This document shows positions 9,946 to 20,832 of a stretch of DNA of 64,000 nucleotides, piece after piece. The notes under the pieces are model-generated. The model searched no databases, was not told the DNA's origin, and saw only the letters and a list, made by a program, of their open reading frames with translations. This DNA comes from Macrostomum hystrix. Lineage: Eukaryota > Platyhelminthes > Macrostomidae. The stretch spans positions 4,307,501 to 4,371,500 of the forward strand of contig CATNEN010000037.1 of assembly GCA_950097015.1 (NCBI GenBank). Reading direction: 5' to 3'. Position numbers and translations under genes: made by a program. Position 1 is the first letter of the stretch; every line of letters begins with the position of its first letter.

Positions 9946-12900
9946 TTAAGCCGAATCTGAGTCCGAATCCGAAGAATCCGAGTCTGACGAATCAGACGAG
10001 CTGTCACTCTCCGACGAGCTGCTGGAGTTGCTGCCGCCAGCGGCCGGTTGCGGCGCCGAAGCTCCACCTTGAAGGACGGGGTTGGGGAAGTTATGCAATA
10101 ATTTATTGAAACCAGCGAGATCGGGAGTTCCAGTCCTCGCATTTATCACCTAATGCTTATATTCACCCAGCTATAGAATAGCTTAACTAGGTATAATTTT
10201 GGAGTCTTTTCTTACGATTAGTAACTAAAAAATATAAATAAGAAGTACTTTCTCGGAATCTGTATGGAATATATGCTTACTAATAATAATAATAATAATT
10301 GATTACACCTGTCCCGATCGGGCCAGATGTGCAGCCAACAGCACAGCCGCAGCTATTGCGCGGCGCATCTGAAGACTGCGTACAGCTGTTCAGTCCGTGG
10401 ACTGTGGGACGCCACACCCACCTTCAATTATCCCAGCTGATGCAGTTTATGCAGTGCCCCATTTAACAGCTGGGTGAACTGAAGCAATGCAGAGTTAAGT
10501 GTCTTGCTAAAGGACACAAATTGTTTCAGTGTTGTCGGAAATCGAACCCCCGACCTTCAAGTCGTGAGTCCGACGCCCTAACCACTAGGCTACAACCTCT
10601 GTTTATCCAAAGGTTGTTTCTAACAATTAATCCAAAAAAGAATTCAGACCTACGGTGACGTAACTAGCTGAATTTGAATCTGACTACTACAAGTAATATG
10701 GATTGATGTATTAAGGATTTTTTATAAATAGAAAACAGTTTTTAGAGTAATAATGATGACATTGTGATTTGAGAGTCAAAAATCACTAGCCAAGCTAAAA
10801 CTAATAAGCACCTCATCACTGAGTCGCAGCTAAAACACTCGATGACCTACGAAACGATAAAAATGGTTTGAATCAAGCCTTGTGCTAAGTACTATTCCAA
10901 ATATATATTTGAGGCCAACCTTTTCTAGGCCGCTTCTGCGCGCTGGCTCCGTGCGCAGCCGGGGCTCGTCGTTTGCCAGCAGCCCCAGTAGCAGCGTTGG
11001 CAGCCGCCGCAGGCGCAGCCTTGGCGACTGACGCTGGAGCCGCAGCCGCAGCGGGCTTGGCGTGCAGTACAGAGTGGACGTACTTCTCCAGCTCGCGCAG
11101 GGTGGCATGCTGCAGCGTCTCAAAGTCGATCTCGATTTCGTCCGGATTCGAGTCGCGCAGAGTTGGCTCCCGCTGTTGAATGATTTGAACTACCCGGCCC
11201 AGACGATCGCCAGGCAGGTTGTTGATGTCTAACGATAGCTGGCGTTTCTCCTCGTAGGTCATCGGCTTAGCCGAGGCTGCTTCTTCGTCTGAGGCCCAGC
11301 CAGCGGCGGCAGCGTGAGCCGGCGCCGACTGTTGCTTGCGACCACGGCGGGCGGGCACTGCGCCGCCCTTGCCGAGGGAGCCAGCGGTGGCCGCAGCTCC
11401 GGCGCCACCGCGTTTGGCTGAAGCCGGCGTCGCTGCCGCTGCTGCCACAGTCGACGATTTCTTGCTAGTGGGAGTCGGCGCGGGTGCAGCAACAGGCGGC
11501 TGCTGGGCTGCGGGCCGGCGATCTGCGGCAGCAGCGGCAGCTGTCGCAGGCAAAGCTGGCGTTGACGCTGCCGGGGTTTTCGGTGCCCGGCTGCCAGTGG
11601 TTGTACGACGCTGCTGCTGCTGCTGTTGCTGGGACTGCGACTGCTGTGGCGGCTGCTGTTGCGATTGTTTGCGACCAGCCGGTGTGCCAGCGGCTGATGC
11701 GGCGACAGCCAACTGACGAGAGGCCAGGAGAGCCCGGATCTCTTCTACACAGGCCGTCATCTGATAAACAGAGGCAGAATTCAATACAGTGTTTAAAATT
11801 TACAAGCATACTAACACCGCAATAGTTCAGTTCACTCTGTAAAATTGGCACCAGTATTTGCCACTCTACTGACTGAATTACTGTACACTGCGACTAAAAA
11901 CACTGCAAAAAAGTTTCTGCTGTACATCGGGCCTGACTGGGCTACGTGTAATCAGCATTTTCTTCCTATTCAAACTAACTACTGTCCGTAGAATATATGT
12001 TCACAAACAAATATGACGTATTATTCACCTGAGAATACAACTCCTCGATGCGAATGGACAGTTCGCGGACACGCGCGACGTCTGCAGGCTGAGCAGCCGT
12101 TGACGCATCGGTGGAACTGTTGCCGCCGGCTCCTCCAGAACGCGATAACGAAGCAGGGCCGTGACTGTTGGCATTGACGGTGGGGGCGGGTGCTGCCGCT
12201 GCGGTGGCTGCCGGGCGCCCACTGTTAACGGACTCAGCCGAGCACATACGGCTAAACTGTTCATTAAAGTATTTAAGCAGCTCTTTGCCAACTTTGTAAA
12301 CGTCAGAGTTTTGTGGATTATAGCGGAAGCAGTTATTTAGCATGAGATGAAAGTCGCTAGCGAACTGTTCTCGACTGGTGTACTGGCCGGATTCCAGCTT
12401 CTTGCGAATGGTGCTCAGGTCCATGGGCTCGCTAATCACATCGTAATAGTCAGTTAGGCCCAGAGCCAGCACGTCTACAGGCTCCAGGAAGGGCCAATTG
12501 ATAGCTTTATGCTTGGTCGAGGTCACATCCTTCAGCAGGGCGGCGCAAGCCTTCAGACTGTCTGATTTGTTAACGGAGGCGGTGGCGGTCTGCGTCGGCG
12601 GCTGAGACGGAGGCGTCAGCGGCTCCCGCTTCACGGCTGGCCTCCTGACGGCTGCTCGCCGCTGCGCCTGACTCGGTACCGGCGTCGTCGTCGTAGTAGT
12701 AGTCGCAGACGCAACCGTCGGCGTCGCCGTTGCGGGCGTCGTCGCAGTCGCCGATTTAGCTGGCGGATTCGGCGTAGCCGCTGGTTTGACCGGCTGCGGC
12801 GCAGCAGCTGCCGAAGCTTTTGCCACAGGCGTGCTATCTTCGCGACGCTTCGCCGGCGGCGGCTGCGGCGCAGGTGGCGACTTTTTCACAGTCGGTGGCG

Positions 12901-13336
12901 CTGGCGCTGGCGCTGGCGCTGGCGCTGGCGACGGAGTCGGAGCTGGCTGCTTGCCGGTGACAATCTCCTTTTCAACTGTTGGATAGTTGCGCATCTTCTC
13001 GCGAAAGACAGCTTCGACTTCTTCGGCCATGAATACGACATCTTCGCCGGGCTTATTAAATACGAAGCAATTTAGAAAGATATTATTTATGTCGTCCACG
13101 CATTCTTGACCGCTCTGGTAGACTTTGCCGCTGTTTAAACGATTTTTAACTGTGTTGAGATCCATCGGTTTGAGCACAATATTTGGATAGTCGGGTATGC
13201 ACAGGCGCACTGGGTCGACTGGGGTCTTAAATGGCCAGGCATTCGGCAGCCGCAACAGTGCCGGCAGGGCCTCGCGTTTAATATAGTCGAGCTGGTTGCT
13301 CCAATAGCGCCGCTTTGGCTGCTGCGATTGGTCCAT
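9946..13336 (-). CDS. BET family double-bromodomain protein (BRD2/3/4, fs(1)h type), complete
   Basis: Three exons: 13336..12029, 11760..10920 and 10067..9946, with donors CAG|GTGAAT and AAAAG|GTTGGC and acceptors TTTATCAG and CCTTCAAG. Phases 0 and 1 match, giving 756 residues. It reads acetylated histones to promote transcription in the nucleus. Bromodomain 1 is about residues 12-120 (WPF at 35, PDY, PMDL; acetyl-lysine Asn94 in CFVFN) and bromodomain 2 about 262-365 (WPF at 281; Asn340 in CFRYN). Ala/Pro/Thr- and Gln-rich linkers are low complexity. The NET domain is about 602-670 ([34 protein letters not shown]). The end is a Ser/Asp tail, without the long CTD of BRD4, so it resembles BRD2/3 or a short BRD4. 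A CAG run precedes the ATG, and an AG acceptor near 13381 may be a 5' UTR or spliced-leader site. Intron 2 carries a SINE. Confidence 0.96.
10281..10600 (-). mobile_element. tRNA-derived SINE, family B, copy 1 (in BET intron 2)
   Basis: On the minus strand it starts with a tRNA-like head: TAGCCTAGTGGTTAGGGCG (A box region) and GGGGGTTCGATTTCC (B box). An approximately 240-bp body and a (TAA)n tail, visible at 10281-10300 on the plus strand, follow. Copies at 28898 and 55681 are closely similar. The head resembles a tRNA but its anticodon arm is not well formed, so it is not a functional tRNA gene. Confidence 0.92.
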
Positions 13337-13734
13337 GGCTGCTGCTGCTGCTTCTACTAAAACAGGCTGACAATTTCGGTCTGTAAAATATTTAAACTAA
13401 GCTAATGAGAATGTGTTGTGCACTTAAATAATGAATGTCCAATTCATTGATTTTCGAAACACAACAAAAATATATAGTTTCAATTTTGTGACATTAACTT
13501 ATCATTGCTTATTAGAATATTACTAACTTATTATAAATGCATTATTGAATTGTATAAGCATTTATACACTATGCATTAGAGATTTAGGTAAGCAACAAAA
13601 ATATTTCTAAAGTGGGTGCACTCAGAGGTCAAAGAGTACTTCTCTTAAAGAATGTGAGCAATCAAAATACAAGCAATCCAAGCAAAAGGAAGTAAGAAAC
13701 ATCTATTGAGAAATAAATATATATGTAACAAAAT

Positions 13735-13952
13735 CATACATGTGCAACCTCCCAAATCTTAGCCGGGCATGCGACTTAGTTTGCTCTCATTTGCTCTATT
13801 TTTCTCTCCCCTTTTTCCTCTTCTTCACGCCTTCCTTTTTTGTCCCTTGGTCCCCCTTTGATTTTTTTGCGCTTGGTTGATTGGTTTTTGCGACTTACCT
13901 TGCTTGGCCCTTGTTTCACCCAGCTGGTTTGGCCGGGTGTTGCACATGTATG
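13735..13952. mobile_element. 218-bp MITE, copy 1 (CATACATGTGCAAC inverted ends)
   Basis: Begins CATACATGTGCAAC and ends GTTGCACATGTATG, perfect 14-bp inverted repeats, and is flanked by the 9-bp direct duplication TAACAAAAT. The interior is pyrimidine-rich on the plus strand and non-coding. A second copy at 29206 allows the ends to be fixed. The 8-9 bp duplication fits hAT-, Mutator- or Merlin-type transposases acting in trans. Confidence 0.9.
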
Positions 13953-13961
13953 TAACAAAAT

Positions 13962-16386
13962 ACATTACACCTAATTACAGGGTCTTATTATTTAGCAAAA
14001 GCTGAATGCAATGAATTAAACTCATAGCTAATTGATACCTCAGGATAAGGTAAGTATTATATTTACCCTAAATCACATCATCATATTATTTAAGTACAAC
14101 AGGCATAGTCACTAATAGTAGGAAAAATACTAAAGCTAAAAGTAAGACACACATAGTATATTAAAGCTACAAAACTTAATACTTAACTATTGACCGATAT
14201 CTGACAGTCATAAATATGTCATTTCTTTTAGATCTAAAAAGTAGGCCTAGACTTACTAGTTTTAACTTTAAATATAATCATTATAGACAATCATTCCCAA
14301 TAATGAGGCTGGTTAGAACCTCAGGTTGAGTAAGACCATCTGCAACATTTTAGTTACTTTTTGCTCCTTGCAGCAAACTGTAGGTCACAAAACTATGTTG
14401 TGGCATAATTTTGTACATGTTATTAAGCAAAAAGTATCAAAAGTACTTAAACAATGGCAGACATCAGTTTCATGTTACATTGTTTTGCACTTTTTGCAAA
14501 TAAGCCACACACAATGCTTTAGGGCTTATTTTTACCTGTGTCCAACATCCGTGCAGGTTTTTTTAAACTGATTCCAATAGAGTACACTAAGGTGGCCATA
14601 CCAACATAATCTAGCAAAAGCTTATACAAACTCCTATAAAATTGCTCTGGCAACTGCTACAACCTTGGCCTAAATTACTAGGTACACCTATAAGCAATCA
14701 ATAGATGAAAATTTTATATCAATTATATTTTTTATTAAGGGTTTATTTCTAATATAGGGGCCTATCTTCTAAATATAGATGTCATTAAACAATTTTTTAA
14801 TCTTAGATTTTTTAGGGGTTTTTTCTAGTAAAATATAGCCATAGGCCCTATTTCATTTTCTTAACTCTTATTGTGCACAAAGTTAAAGTAGTTTCATATC
14901 AGATACAAAAGCTAATTTGTAAAAAATCTCTTTTTTGTCCATGGCATACACTGATACAGTGTTTTAGTTTTTGGCACACTGCAAACATTTGTGTAATTAA
15001 ACTTTTTCTATCACCTTTCTATCACATAGTTTTCTAGCCCCTTGACAAGTACTAGACCTATAAATATAACTAACATATATAGATTATTCTAGAAATTTGA
15101 TGTTGATTGGCATAAGGACCAAGCTAATATGGTCACTGGAAGTCTCAATATATTTGCAATATAAAACAAATTGGTACATAGATGATTGCATTACAAATGC
15201 TTTTCTAAATAGAATAAGCATTATGATTGCCAGTACATCAGCATTTTCCCTATACAATTGGCAATAGTTTACTATTGCATTAGGCGCTAGGCCTACTGCC
15301 TTACTACTGGCATTTTGTATATAAGAGTACAGAAAAATGCATATTATTTATGCACGCAAAGGAGTAAAAAAGAGTTCATTTATGTGACTTTTAAAGTACA
15401 CTGGTCAAAGAAATGAAAAAATAGAGACATTTGTTTCAAGAATATATATAGCTGCAAAAAATCGAAAGTAAGTATAATTTAAATTTGCACTAAAAATGCA
15501 CCTGTAGGACATAGCTATCACGGATTGTATAGAGTTAAAATGTTTTCAAGTTAATTTAGATAAACCTGGTGATTCTATGATTAAGTTGTGTTTTATTTTT
15601 TGCTTGTTGTTTTAATCGATAAAATTTTCTCTAAAATAAACTCGAACATACTGTTCGTATGAATCGGATGAATAACATGCCCGTACAAATTCGGGTGCAT
15701 CTTGGCTACAACCATCTGCATATGCATCTTGATTTATGGCTAGAGAATTTTTTCAACTCGTTTTTATCGCATGCAGTAATTTTTTAATTCAAGCTGAATA
15801 ATTGTTTCCAATATGTAATAAATGCGTTCATACCATTTTAATCATTGAGCACTTTGTTAGCCTTTATTGTCTATAAAGTTCTTGTTTTAAATATAAATAC
15901 ATGTCCATAGCAAATACAGTTTCCTCTTCAAATCAATGAAAATTGTTGCACGGCGCCGCAAACTGTCTGGAAGACAGATCAGAGATAGAATCTTTATAGT
16001 CGGTGATAAGATATTCACAATAATAATATATGCTTGCTGTCCCCATTATTTAATAAAGTTGTTTTCCACCCTATTTGTAAAATAATAGTAAGAAAGAAAT
16101 ATCGAGAGAAATTATGTCGACAAATACTCTAAAATCTATATATTTTTTCAATGAATTTGTTTACTTTTAAAATTGATAGATCAATAAACAAAAGAAAGTC
16201 CTTACGGCGATTAAGATTGATGTAGATCATTATATCAGTGTTTTTGCAAAATATTTTTGTACCAATATTGCATAGCACAACCGCCTGTAGGCAGATAATA
16301 ATCTTGGTTTGCTTCACTGCGTAGTTTATGAAAACTCACAGGAAAGCTCCTGTCACCATGCAATTGAAACACACGAATCCCACGAA
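13962..16386. other. Gene-free AT-rich spacer between BET and MFSD2-type genes
   Basis: About 2.4 kb. I see no exon with coding bias on either strand, no tRNA-like box pair and no array. Part of it next to 16387 must be the 3' UTR of the transporter. The segment 13337-13734 on the other side of the MITE is equally empty and holds the BET promoter. Confidence 0.5.
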
Positions 16387-18084
16387 TTAATTGTGAATCA
16401 CAGAGTAATAGTCCAAGTCTGCCCGGCTGACAGACTTCTCTCCACCAGTTTTCGTTGCCATCTGCTCATCCTGCTGGAAGGCCTCGTTCTCAAAAGAGGA
16501 CACACGGGTGGAACTGCCAACTCTCTCGCTCACCGACTTTGATCCGTCAGCAATGTCCTGCCGGGAGTCCTGGCGCTGGAGGAACTGGCTGAGCCTGACA
16601 GACAGCTCCTGTCTGTATTTCTTGTCAATAGGATATTTGTAGATTAGCGCCAGAGAGACCAGTAGGCACACAATTGGCCCCGGGCCGACTAGATAGCGAA
16701 GCGCCAAGCCGACTTCGTAGGACTGCTCGCATGCCTCCGGGCTCGAGTCGTAGCCAACCAGGGACATGGTGATCTGCGATGCTGCCATGCTGAAACCGAC
16801 CGCGAACTTGTTGAAGAACACGTACAGCGAATAGAATGTGGCCTCTCTGCGGGTGCCATGCTTCAAGAAGTAATCGTCGATGACATCAGGCAGCATTGAC
16901 CAGGGCAGCAGCATGGAAATGCTGATTGCAAAGCCCGACACACTCATCACAAGGTAAAAGGCCCAGACAACGTCCCGAGGAACTAGCATAGCGCACGCCA
17001 GGCACGGGATGAACATTACCACGCCGACACCGAAAATATTCTTCTTTCCGAAGATTTGAATCATGCGATTCCACAGCGGAATGGCCAAAATGGCAATACC
17101 GAGCACACACAGGATGCCATAGCTGGTGTGGTCGCCCAGGCCCAGGCTGTGAGTAGTGTACAGCGCCAGGTTAGTTTGCACCATCTGCACGGCCAGCGAC
17201 ATAAAGAGGAAGGCAAGCATCAGCAGTACATAGGGTCGGAAAGTCAGCACCGCCGTTACATTGGCGAAGAAGCCGTCGCTGGTGACCTGCTTCTCAGCGT
17301 ACTTTTCCTTGATGCCGAATGATCCCGCGATTCCACAGAGAAAGTAGATTCCAACAATGGCTGCCGCACCTATCAGGTAGACTCCTCGCTCCTCTTCTAC
17401 CGTGATTTGGCCCTCCCGGCTGGAGCCGCAGGAGGCGGCGATCCGCTTGGTGCTGATGATGATGCCGAACATGCCAACACCAACAATGGTGCCCAGCAGT
17501 TCGAAGCTCATCCGGAAGGCGGTGGCCGCGTCCTTATCCGCCGAATGTCGAGCGATCAGCATTGTGGACGACGTGTAGGGCACGTGGTAGCAAGTTATCA
17601 GGGTGCAGTACAGCAGGTAGACAATCAGGTAGTACACGAACTTGACCGCATTGTAGTCCTCGGTCACGGGGAATAGGACAATCCACAGGATGAAGAACAG
17701 CGCGCAGCCAATCGGATTGGAGATCATCATCCAAGGCCGCGTCTTGCCAAATCGCGTATCGGTCTTTGACACCAGGTGACCAGCCATCGGGTCCGTGACG
17801 GCGTCCCAGGCGCGGCCTACGAAGAGGATGACGGAGACATAGTAGGGCGGCAGCTTGGCCACCTCCAGCATGAAGATGTTGAAGAAGAAGCCGACAACGT
17901 TTGATGACATCTGCAGCGGAGGAGCCGCCAAGCCGAACAGCAGCTTGCGCACCAAAGTCAGCTCCGTCTTGGGCTCGGCATCTGCCTTGTCAACAGACAT
18001 TGCTGCGGAATAGCTGCGGGTCAAGAAGCGGGTAAATGTACGGATAGCAACTATCATTTGAGGGTCTCGAGTATTATCATTCAT
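16387..18084 (-). CDS. MFSD2-type sodium-dependent lysophospholipid transporter (major facilitator), intronless
   Basis: Single exon, 565 residues (human MFSD2A is about 540). It should import lysophosphatidylcholine lipids across the plasma membrane with Na+. About 12 hydrophobic helices are visible. The sodium-site helix reads GRAWDAVTDPMAGHL with Asp94 and Asp98, and is followed by the RFGKTRPWM loop. PWSMLPDVIDD lies near residues 394-404, Lys426 in FFNKFAVGFS corresponds to the essential helix-11 Lys, and YPID follows the last helix. These strings match MFSD2A/B closely, better than the wider GPH sugar-symporter family. The first ATG is taken as start; Met29 (MSVDKADAEP) is a plausible alternative, because the first 28 residues look like a poorly conserved leader. 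Divergent from the GPCR gene, with an 858 bp shared upstream region. Confidence 0.93.
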   Translation of the reverse strand: MNDNTRDPQMIVAIRTFTRFLTRSYSAAMSVDKADAEPKTELTLVRKLLFGLAAPPLQMSSNVVGFFFNIFMLEVAKLPPYYVSVILFVGRAWDAVTDPMAGHLVSKTDTRFGKTRPWMMISNPIGCALFFILWIVLFPVTEDYNAVKFVYYLIVYLLYCTLITCYHVPYTSSTMLIARHSADKDAATAFRMSFELLGTIVGVGMFGIIISTKRIAASCGSSREGQITVEEERGVYLIGAAAIVGIYFLCGIAGSFGIKEKYAEKQVTSDGFFANVTAVLTFRPYVLLMLAFLFMSLAVQMVQTNLALYTTHSLGLGDHTSYGILCVLGIAILAIPLWNRMIQIFGKKNIFGVGVVMFIPCLACAMLVPRDVVWAFYLVMSVSGFAISISMLLPWSMLPDVIDDYFLKHGTRREATFYSLYVFFNKFAVGFSMAASQITMSLVGYDSSPEACEQSYEVGLALRYLVGPGPIVCLLVSLALIYKYPIDKKYRQELSVRLSQFLQRQDSRQDIADGSKSVSERVGSSTRVSSFENEAFQQDEQMATKTGGEKSVSRADLDYYSVIHN

Positions 18085-18942
18085 ATCACTCTTGTAAATG
18101 AATATTTTTAGTAATATTTTTTCCAGTTTTTACAGCAATGAACGCAGATGAAAAGCAAAATCACCTACTGTACCTGTTTTACTGCCGAAACAAGCTTTGG
18201 TCCTGGAAATTAAATATTCTTAGAACTTTAGGCTGTCGTGAAATGTGAAAAAGTCAGCTTAGAGCTATTGAAAGCGAACCGTTTTAATCTGGAGCTTAAA
18301 AGCGTTAGTCAATCAGCTGGGTACGTAGCTGAGGCTTAAAGAGCTCGATCTTATCTATCTCATTCTGCAAGGTGCTATCACTAATCAGATAGTCATGTAC
18401 TGTTGAACATTCATAGCTGTGAGTTTTTTCTTCTGGTCGGCATGGAGATAGCCAGAAAGTGAACATTAACCCATTTGAGAATACTTTTGCTTTTTGAATA
18501 TTAGCTTTTTAGACAATTCGCTTTCTTGATACCGCGTGGCGTATCGTCGACTTTCTAATATTCACTGGGCACATAACTCAATAGGAAGGAGATAAGTAGG
18601 GTTTCGCAAGTAGTCCTTGGCTTAATAAAATAGTTTACTTTTTGTTATTCGACTCGTACTCAGGGACAAAAAATAATATTTATTTAGTATCTAGTAGTCC
18701 CCGCTCGTACTACATTTTCGACTACTGGTTGGAAGGACGCGTCACTTACCTGCCACCTACCTGCACCCGGGTTGCGATTTTAATCTGGAGTATACAAAGC
18801 ATCTGTTAGCAGAAGACAAAGACGCTTACCATTTTAAGGTTACCAAGTACTGATTTGAAGCTCCGCATTCGAAAGCTTTTTTGCAAAGTAGTATACATAT
18901 TTTTTTTTGGCGATCTCCAGCGGTGCAATTCCCAAGGGTGGA
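18085..18942. promoter_or_regulatory. Divergent upstream region shared by transporter and GPCR genes
   Basis: About 0.86 kb between two divergent starts; both promoters should lie here. No TATA box or array stands out. A pyrimidine run and CTCCAG just before the GPCR start (about 18897-18920) look like a splice or spliced-leader acceptor. Confidence 0.45.
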
Positions 18943-19955
18943 ATGGATCCACTGCCACAGTTCGGGGCCTTCAAGACGGTGCAGACGGTCTGCGAGGCCG
19001 TCGGAGCCGCGCTCAACCTGCTGCTGCTGATCTTCACCTTCAGGCGCAGGGTCGGCACTCGACTCAGCACGGTCCTGCTGAGAAGCCAGTGCATGCTCGA
19101 CGCTCTGGTGCTCATAGTCGATGTGCTCAGCCACCAGTATGTACTGTTCGCCTTCCCGGCTGCTTCGGTCAGCTCACTCGAGTGGGAGCTGTACTGCTCT
19201 GTGGTGTTCAGCCACATCATCTACTACATGGTGTTGGTGATGAGTGTGTACTGCTGGCCCTGTCAGCTGAGCGGTGCCTCTGTCTGACGCTTCCGTTCTG
19301 GTACCAACGGCGCGGCAAGCAGATTCTTGTGGTCAGCTTCCTTGCTGTATTGACGTCCCCGATTGTGGCGAGACTACCCTACAGTTTGCTGGCGCATAGG
19401 CTGAAGAAGAGCCAGATGCCGCTAATTGGCAGAAATAATGAAACTGCCAGTGAGCTACGAACGTGCAGTATGTTCAACGATTCCTACGCAGTCAACTTGC
19501 CGCTAGAGCTGCTCTATGCCCTGATGGTGTGGGCCCTGCCTTTCGCCACGCTGGCGCTCTATACTGTCACTCTTGTCGCCATGCGACGCACGGCTGCTCA
19601 GAGTGGACAGCTCAAAGCGGGTTGGGGAGCCAGTGGGGCTGCCAAGCGACTCACCGTCATCATCGGAGTGACCTCGGGTCTGTTTGTCATTTTGCTGGCT
19701 CCCCAGACCCTCCTCGGCGTGCTGTACATCACTGGAGCCATTCCGATGGAGCCGACGTTCTTCGCCATGGCTCTGTTCCCGTTCATGGGCAGCATCAACT
19801 CGGCCTTGAACCCCTTGGTGTTCTTCGTCTTCTGCGGCGCCCGTCCGCTGCTAGACTCGGCGAGCCTCAGCGACGAGCGCAGGGACGCCGCCAGGACGGC
19901 CCGAACATCGGGGCTCGAGCTGCCCGAGGCTGGGCTGCCAGTGAACTCATTTTAA
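18943..19955 (+). CDS. Rhodopsin-type GPCR, single exon with an apparent -1 frameshift
   Basis: About 338 residues once the frame change is allowed. From ATG 18943 the frame codes for helices 1 to 3 and stops at 19287. The rest, from about 19246, continues in the next frame to 19955. The break falls inside helix 3, between MVLVMSV and LLALSAERC, and looks like one missing base in GTGTGTACTG. Conserved features: Cys at the top of helix 3 (LYCSVVFSH) and in loop 2 (LRTCSMFND), SAERC in place of DRY, and NSALNPLVFF in helix 7. The ligand is unknown; the NPxxF-type end and altered DRY recall lophotrochozoan or flatworm orphan receptors. It could be a recent pseudogene, a sequencing or assembly error, or a polymorphism; everything else is intact. 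The start is placed after a likely acceptor AG. Confidence 0.8.
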
Positions 19956-20285
19956 AGGAAGTGCTGGCGTCAGACTTTTTATCTTACTCTCTTATTTATG
20001 AAGCACAATTAAGCTTTACAGTCGTTAGAATTTGTCACAAATAGCCATTTTCAGCGGCTTAAAGAAAACTTTTGAGAATCTCCGTAACTATACAGATATA
20101 GCACATCTTCTGGCTTGTCAATTACACAATTGAAGACATTTTTGTGCTTGTAGTCTGTCTTGGAAAGTGTTGTTTTGTAGTCTAGGCACTTTTGTGTCCA
20201 GGCAAGATACCTTCAAAACAGACAATGACCCATAAAGGTATTTGATATTCTACATCAAATTAATTTTTTTATCAACAATTAGACA

Positions 20286-20291
20286 AATAAA
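20286..20291 (+). promoter_or_regulatory. Possible polyadenylation signal of the GPCR gene
   Basis: AATAAA about 330 bp after the GPCR stop. Plausible by position only. Confidence 0.4.
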
Positions 20292-20642
20292 GGATAGTAG
20301 CTTGCCGGTGTAACAAAACAACTTGGGATGTAACGCTCATGTCACTGCTTTGCGACCTTTTGTATTAGTTAGTGCGATGTCGTGAACATTTTAAACCCAA
20401 CGCCTCTCGTACGTGAGTTAGAATAAATACTTTCAAATAAAAATAGCAAAAAATGTTTTTGTTTTGACGATTTAGTCGAGCTAAAATATGAAATATTTTT
20501 CTACGAAAATAATAATTAAATAATTGTAAACACGAGTACTCTAATGTTCTGACATGGAACAAGTGGACGTGTAGGTGTGATACCAGAAATAGACAAATAT
20601 TTTTTATCGTAAATAATATTTGATCAAGCAATCGTATATATT

Positions 20643-20797
20643 CATGTAGTCAATCAATAACAAAAAATACGTATTTATGACATTATATATGTACTTCTTA
20701 TGACGCTTACATGTCCTACATGTCCTACATTGATTACATGTAGTCAATCAATAACAAAAAAATACGTATTTATGGCATTATGTACTTCTTAGGACGC
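20643..20797. repeat. Local direct duplication, about 60-65 bp, two copies
   Basis: The segment starting CATGTAGTCAATCAATAACA and running through ATACGTATTTATG to CTTCTTATGACGC occurs at 20643-20707 and again, with small changes, at 20738-20797. A short ACATGTCCT direct repeat lies between. It sits in the intergenic space between convergent gene ends and looks like an early tandem duplication. Confidence 0.85.
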
Positions 20798-20832
20798 TTT
20801 TGTCGCCTCTGAGCCGGTCAGTGCAGCAGCAA

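Noticed and set aside
10535-10600. tRNA gene at the head of SINE family B
   Set aside because: A and B boxes are present, but acceptor arms do not pair and the anticodon arm is not formed; the same head occurs three times with an identical body. It is a SINE.
10820-11070. Extra exon or readthrough after the BET NET exon (in-frame to [12 protein letters not shown])
   Set aside because: The donor AAAAG|GTTGGC and the pyrimidine-rich acceptor before 10067 agree in phase 1 and give the expected Ser/Asp tail; the read-through residues have no counterpart in the family.
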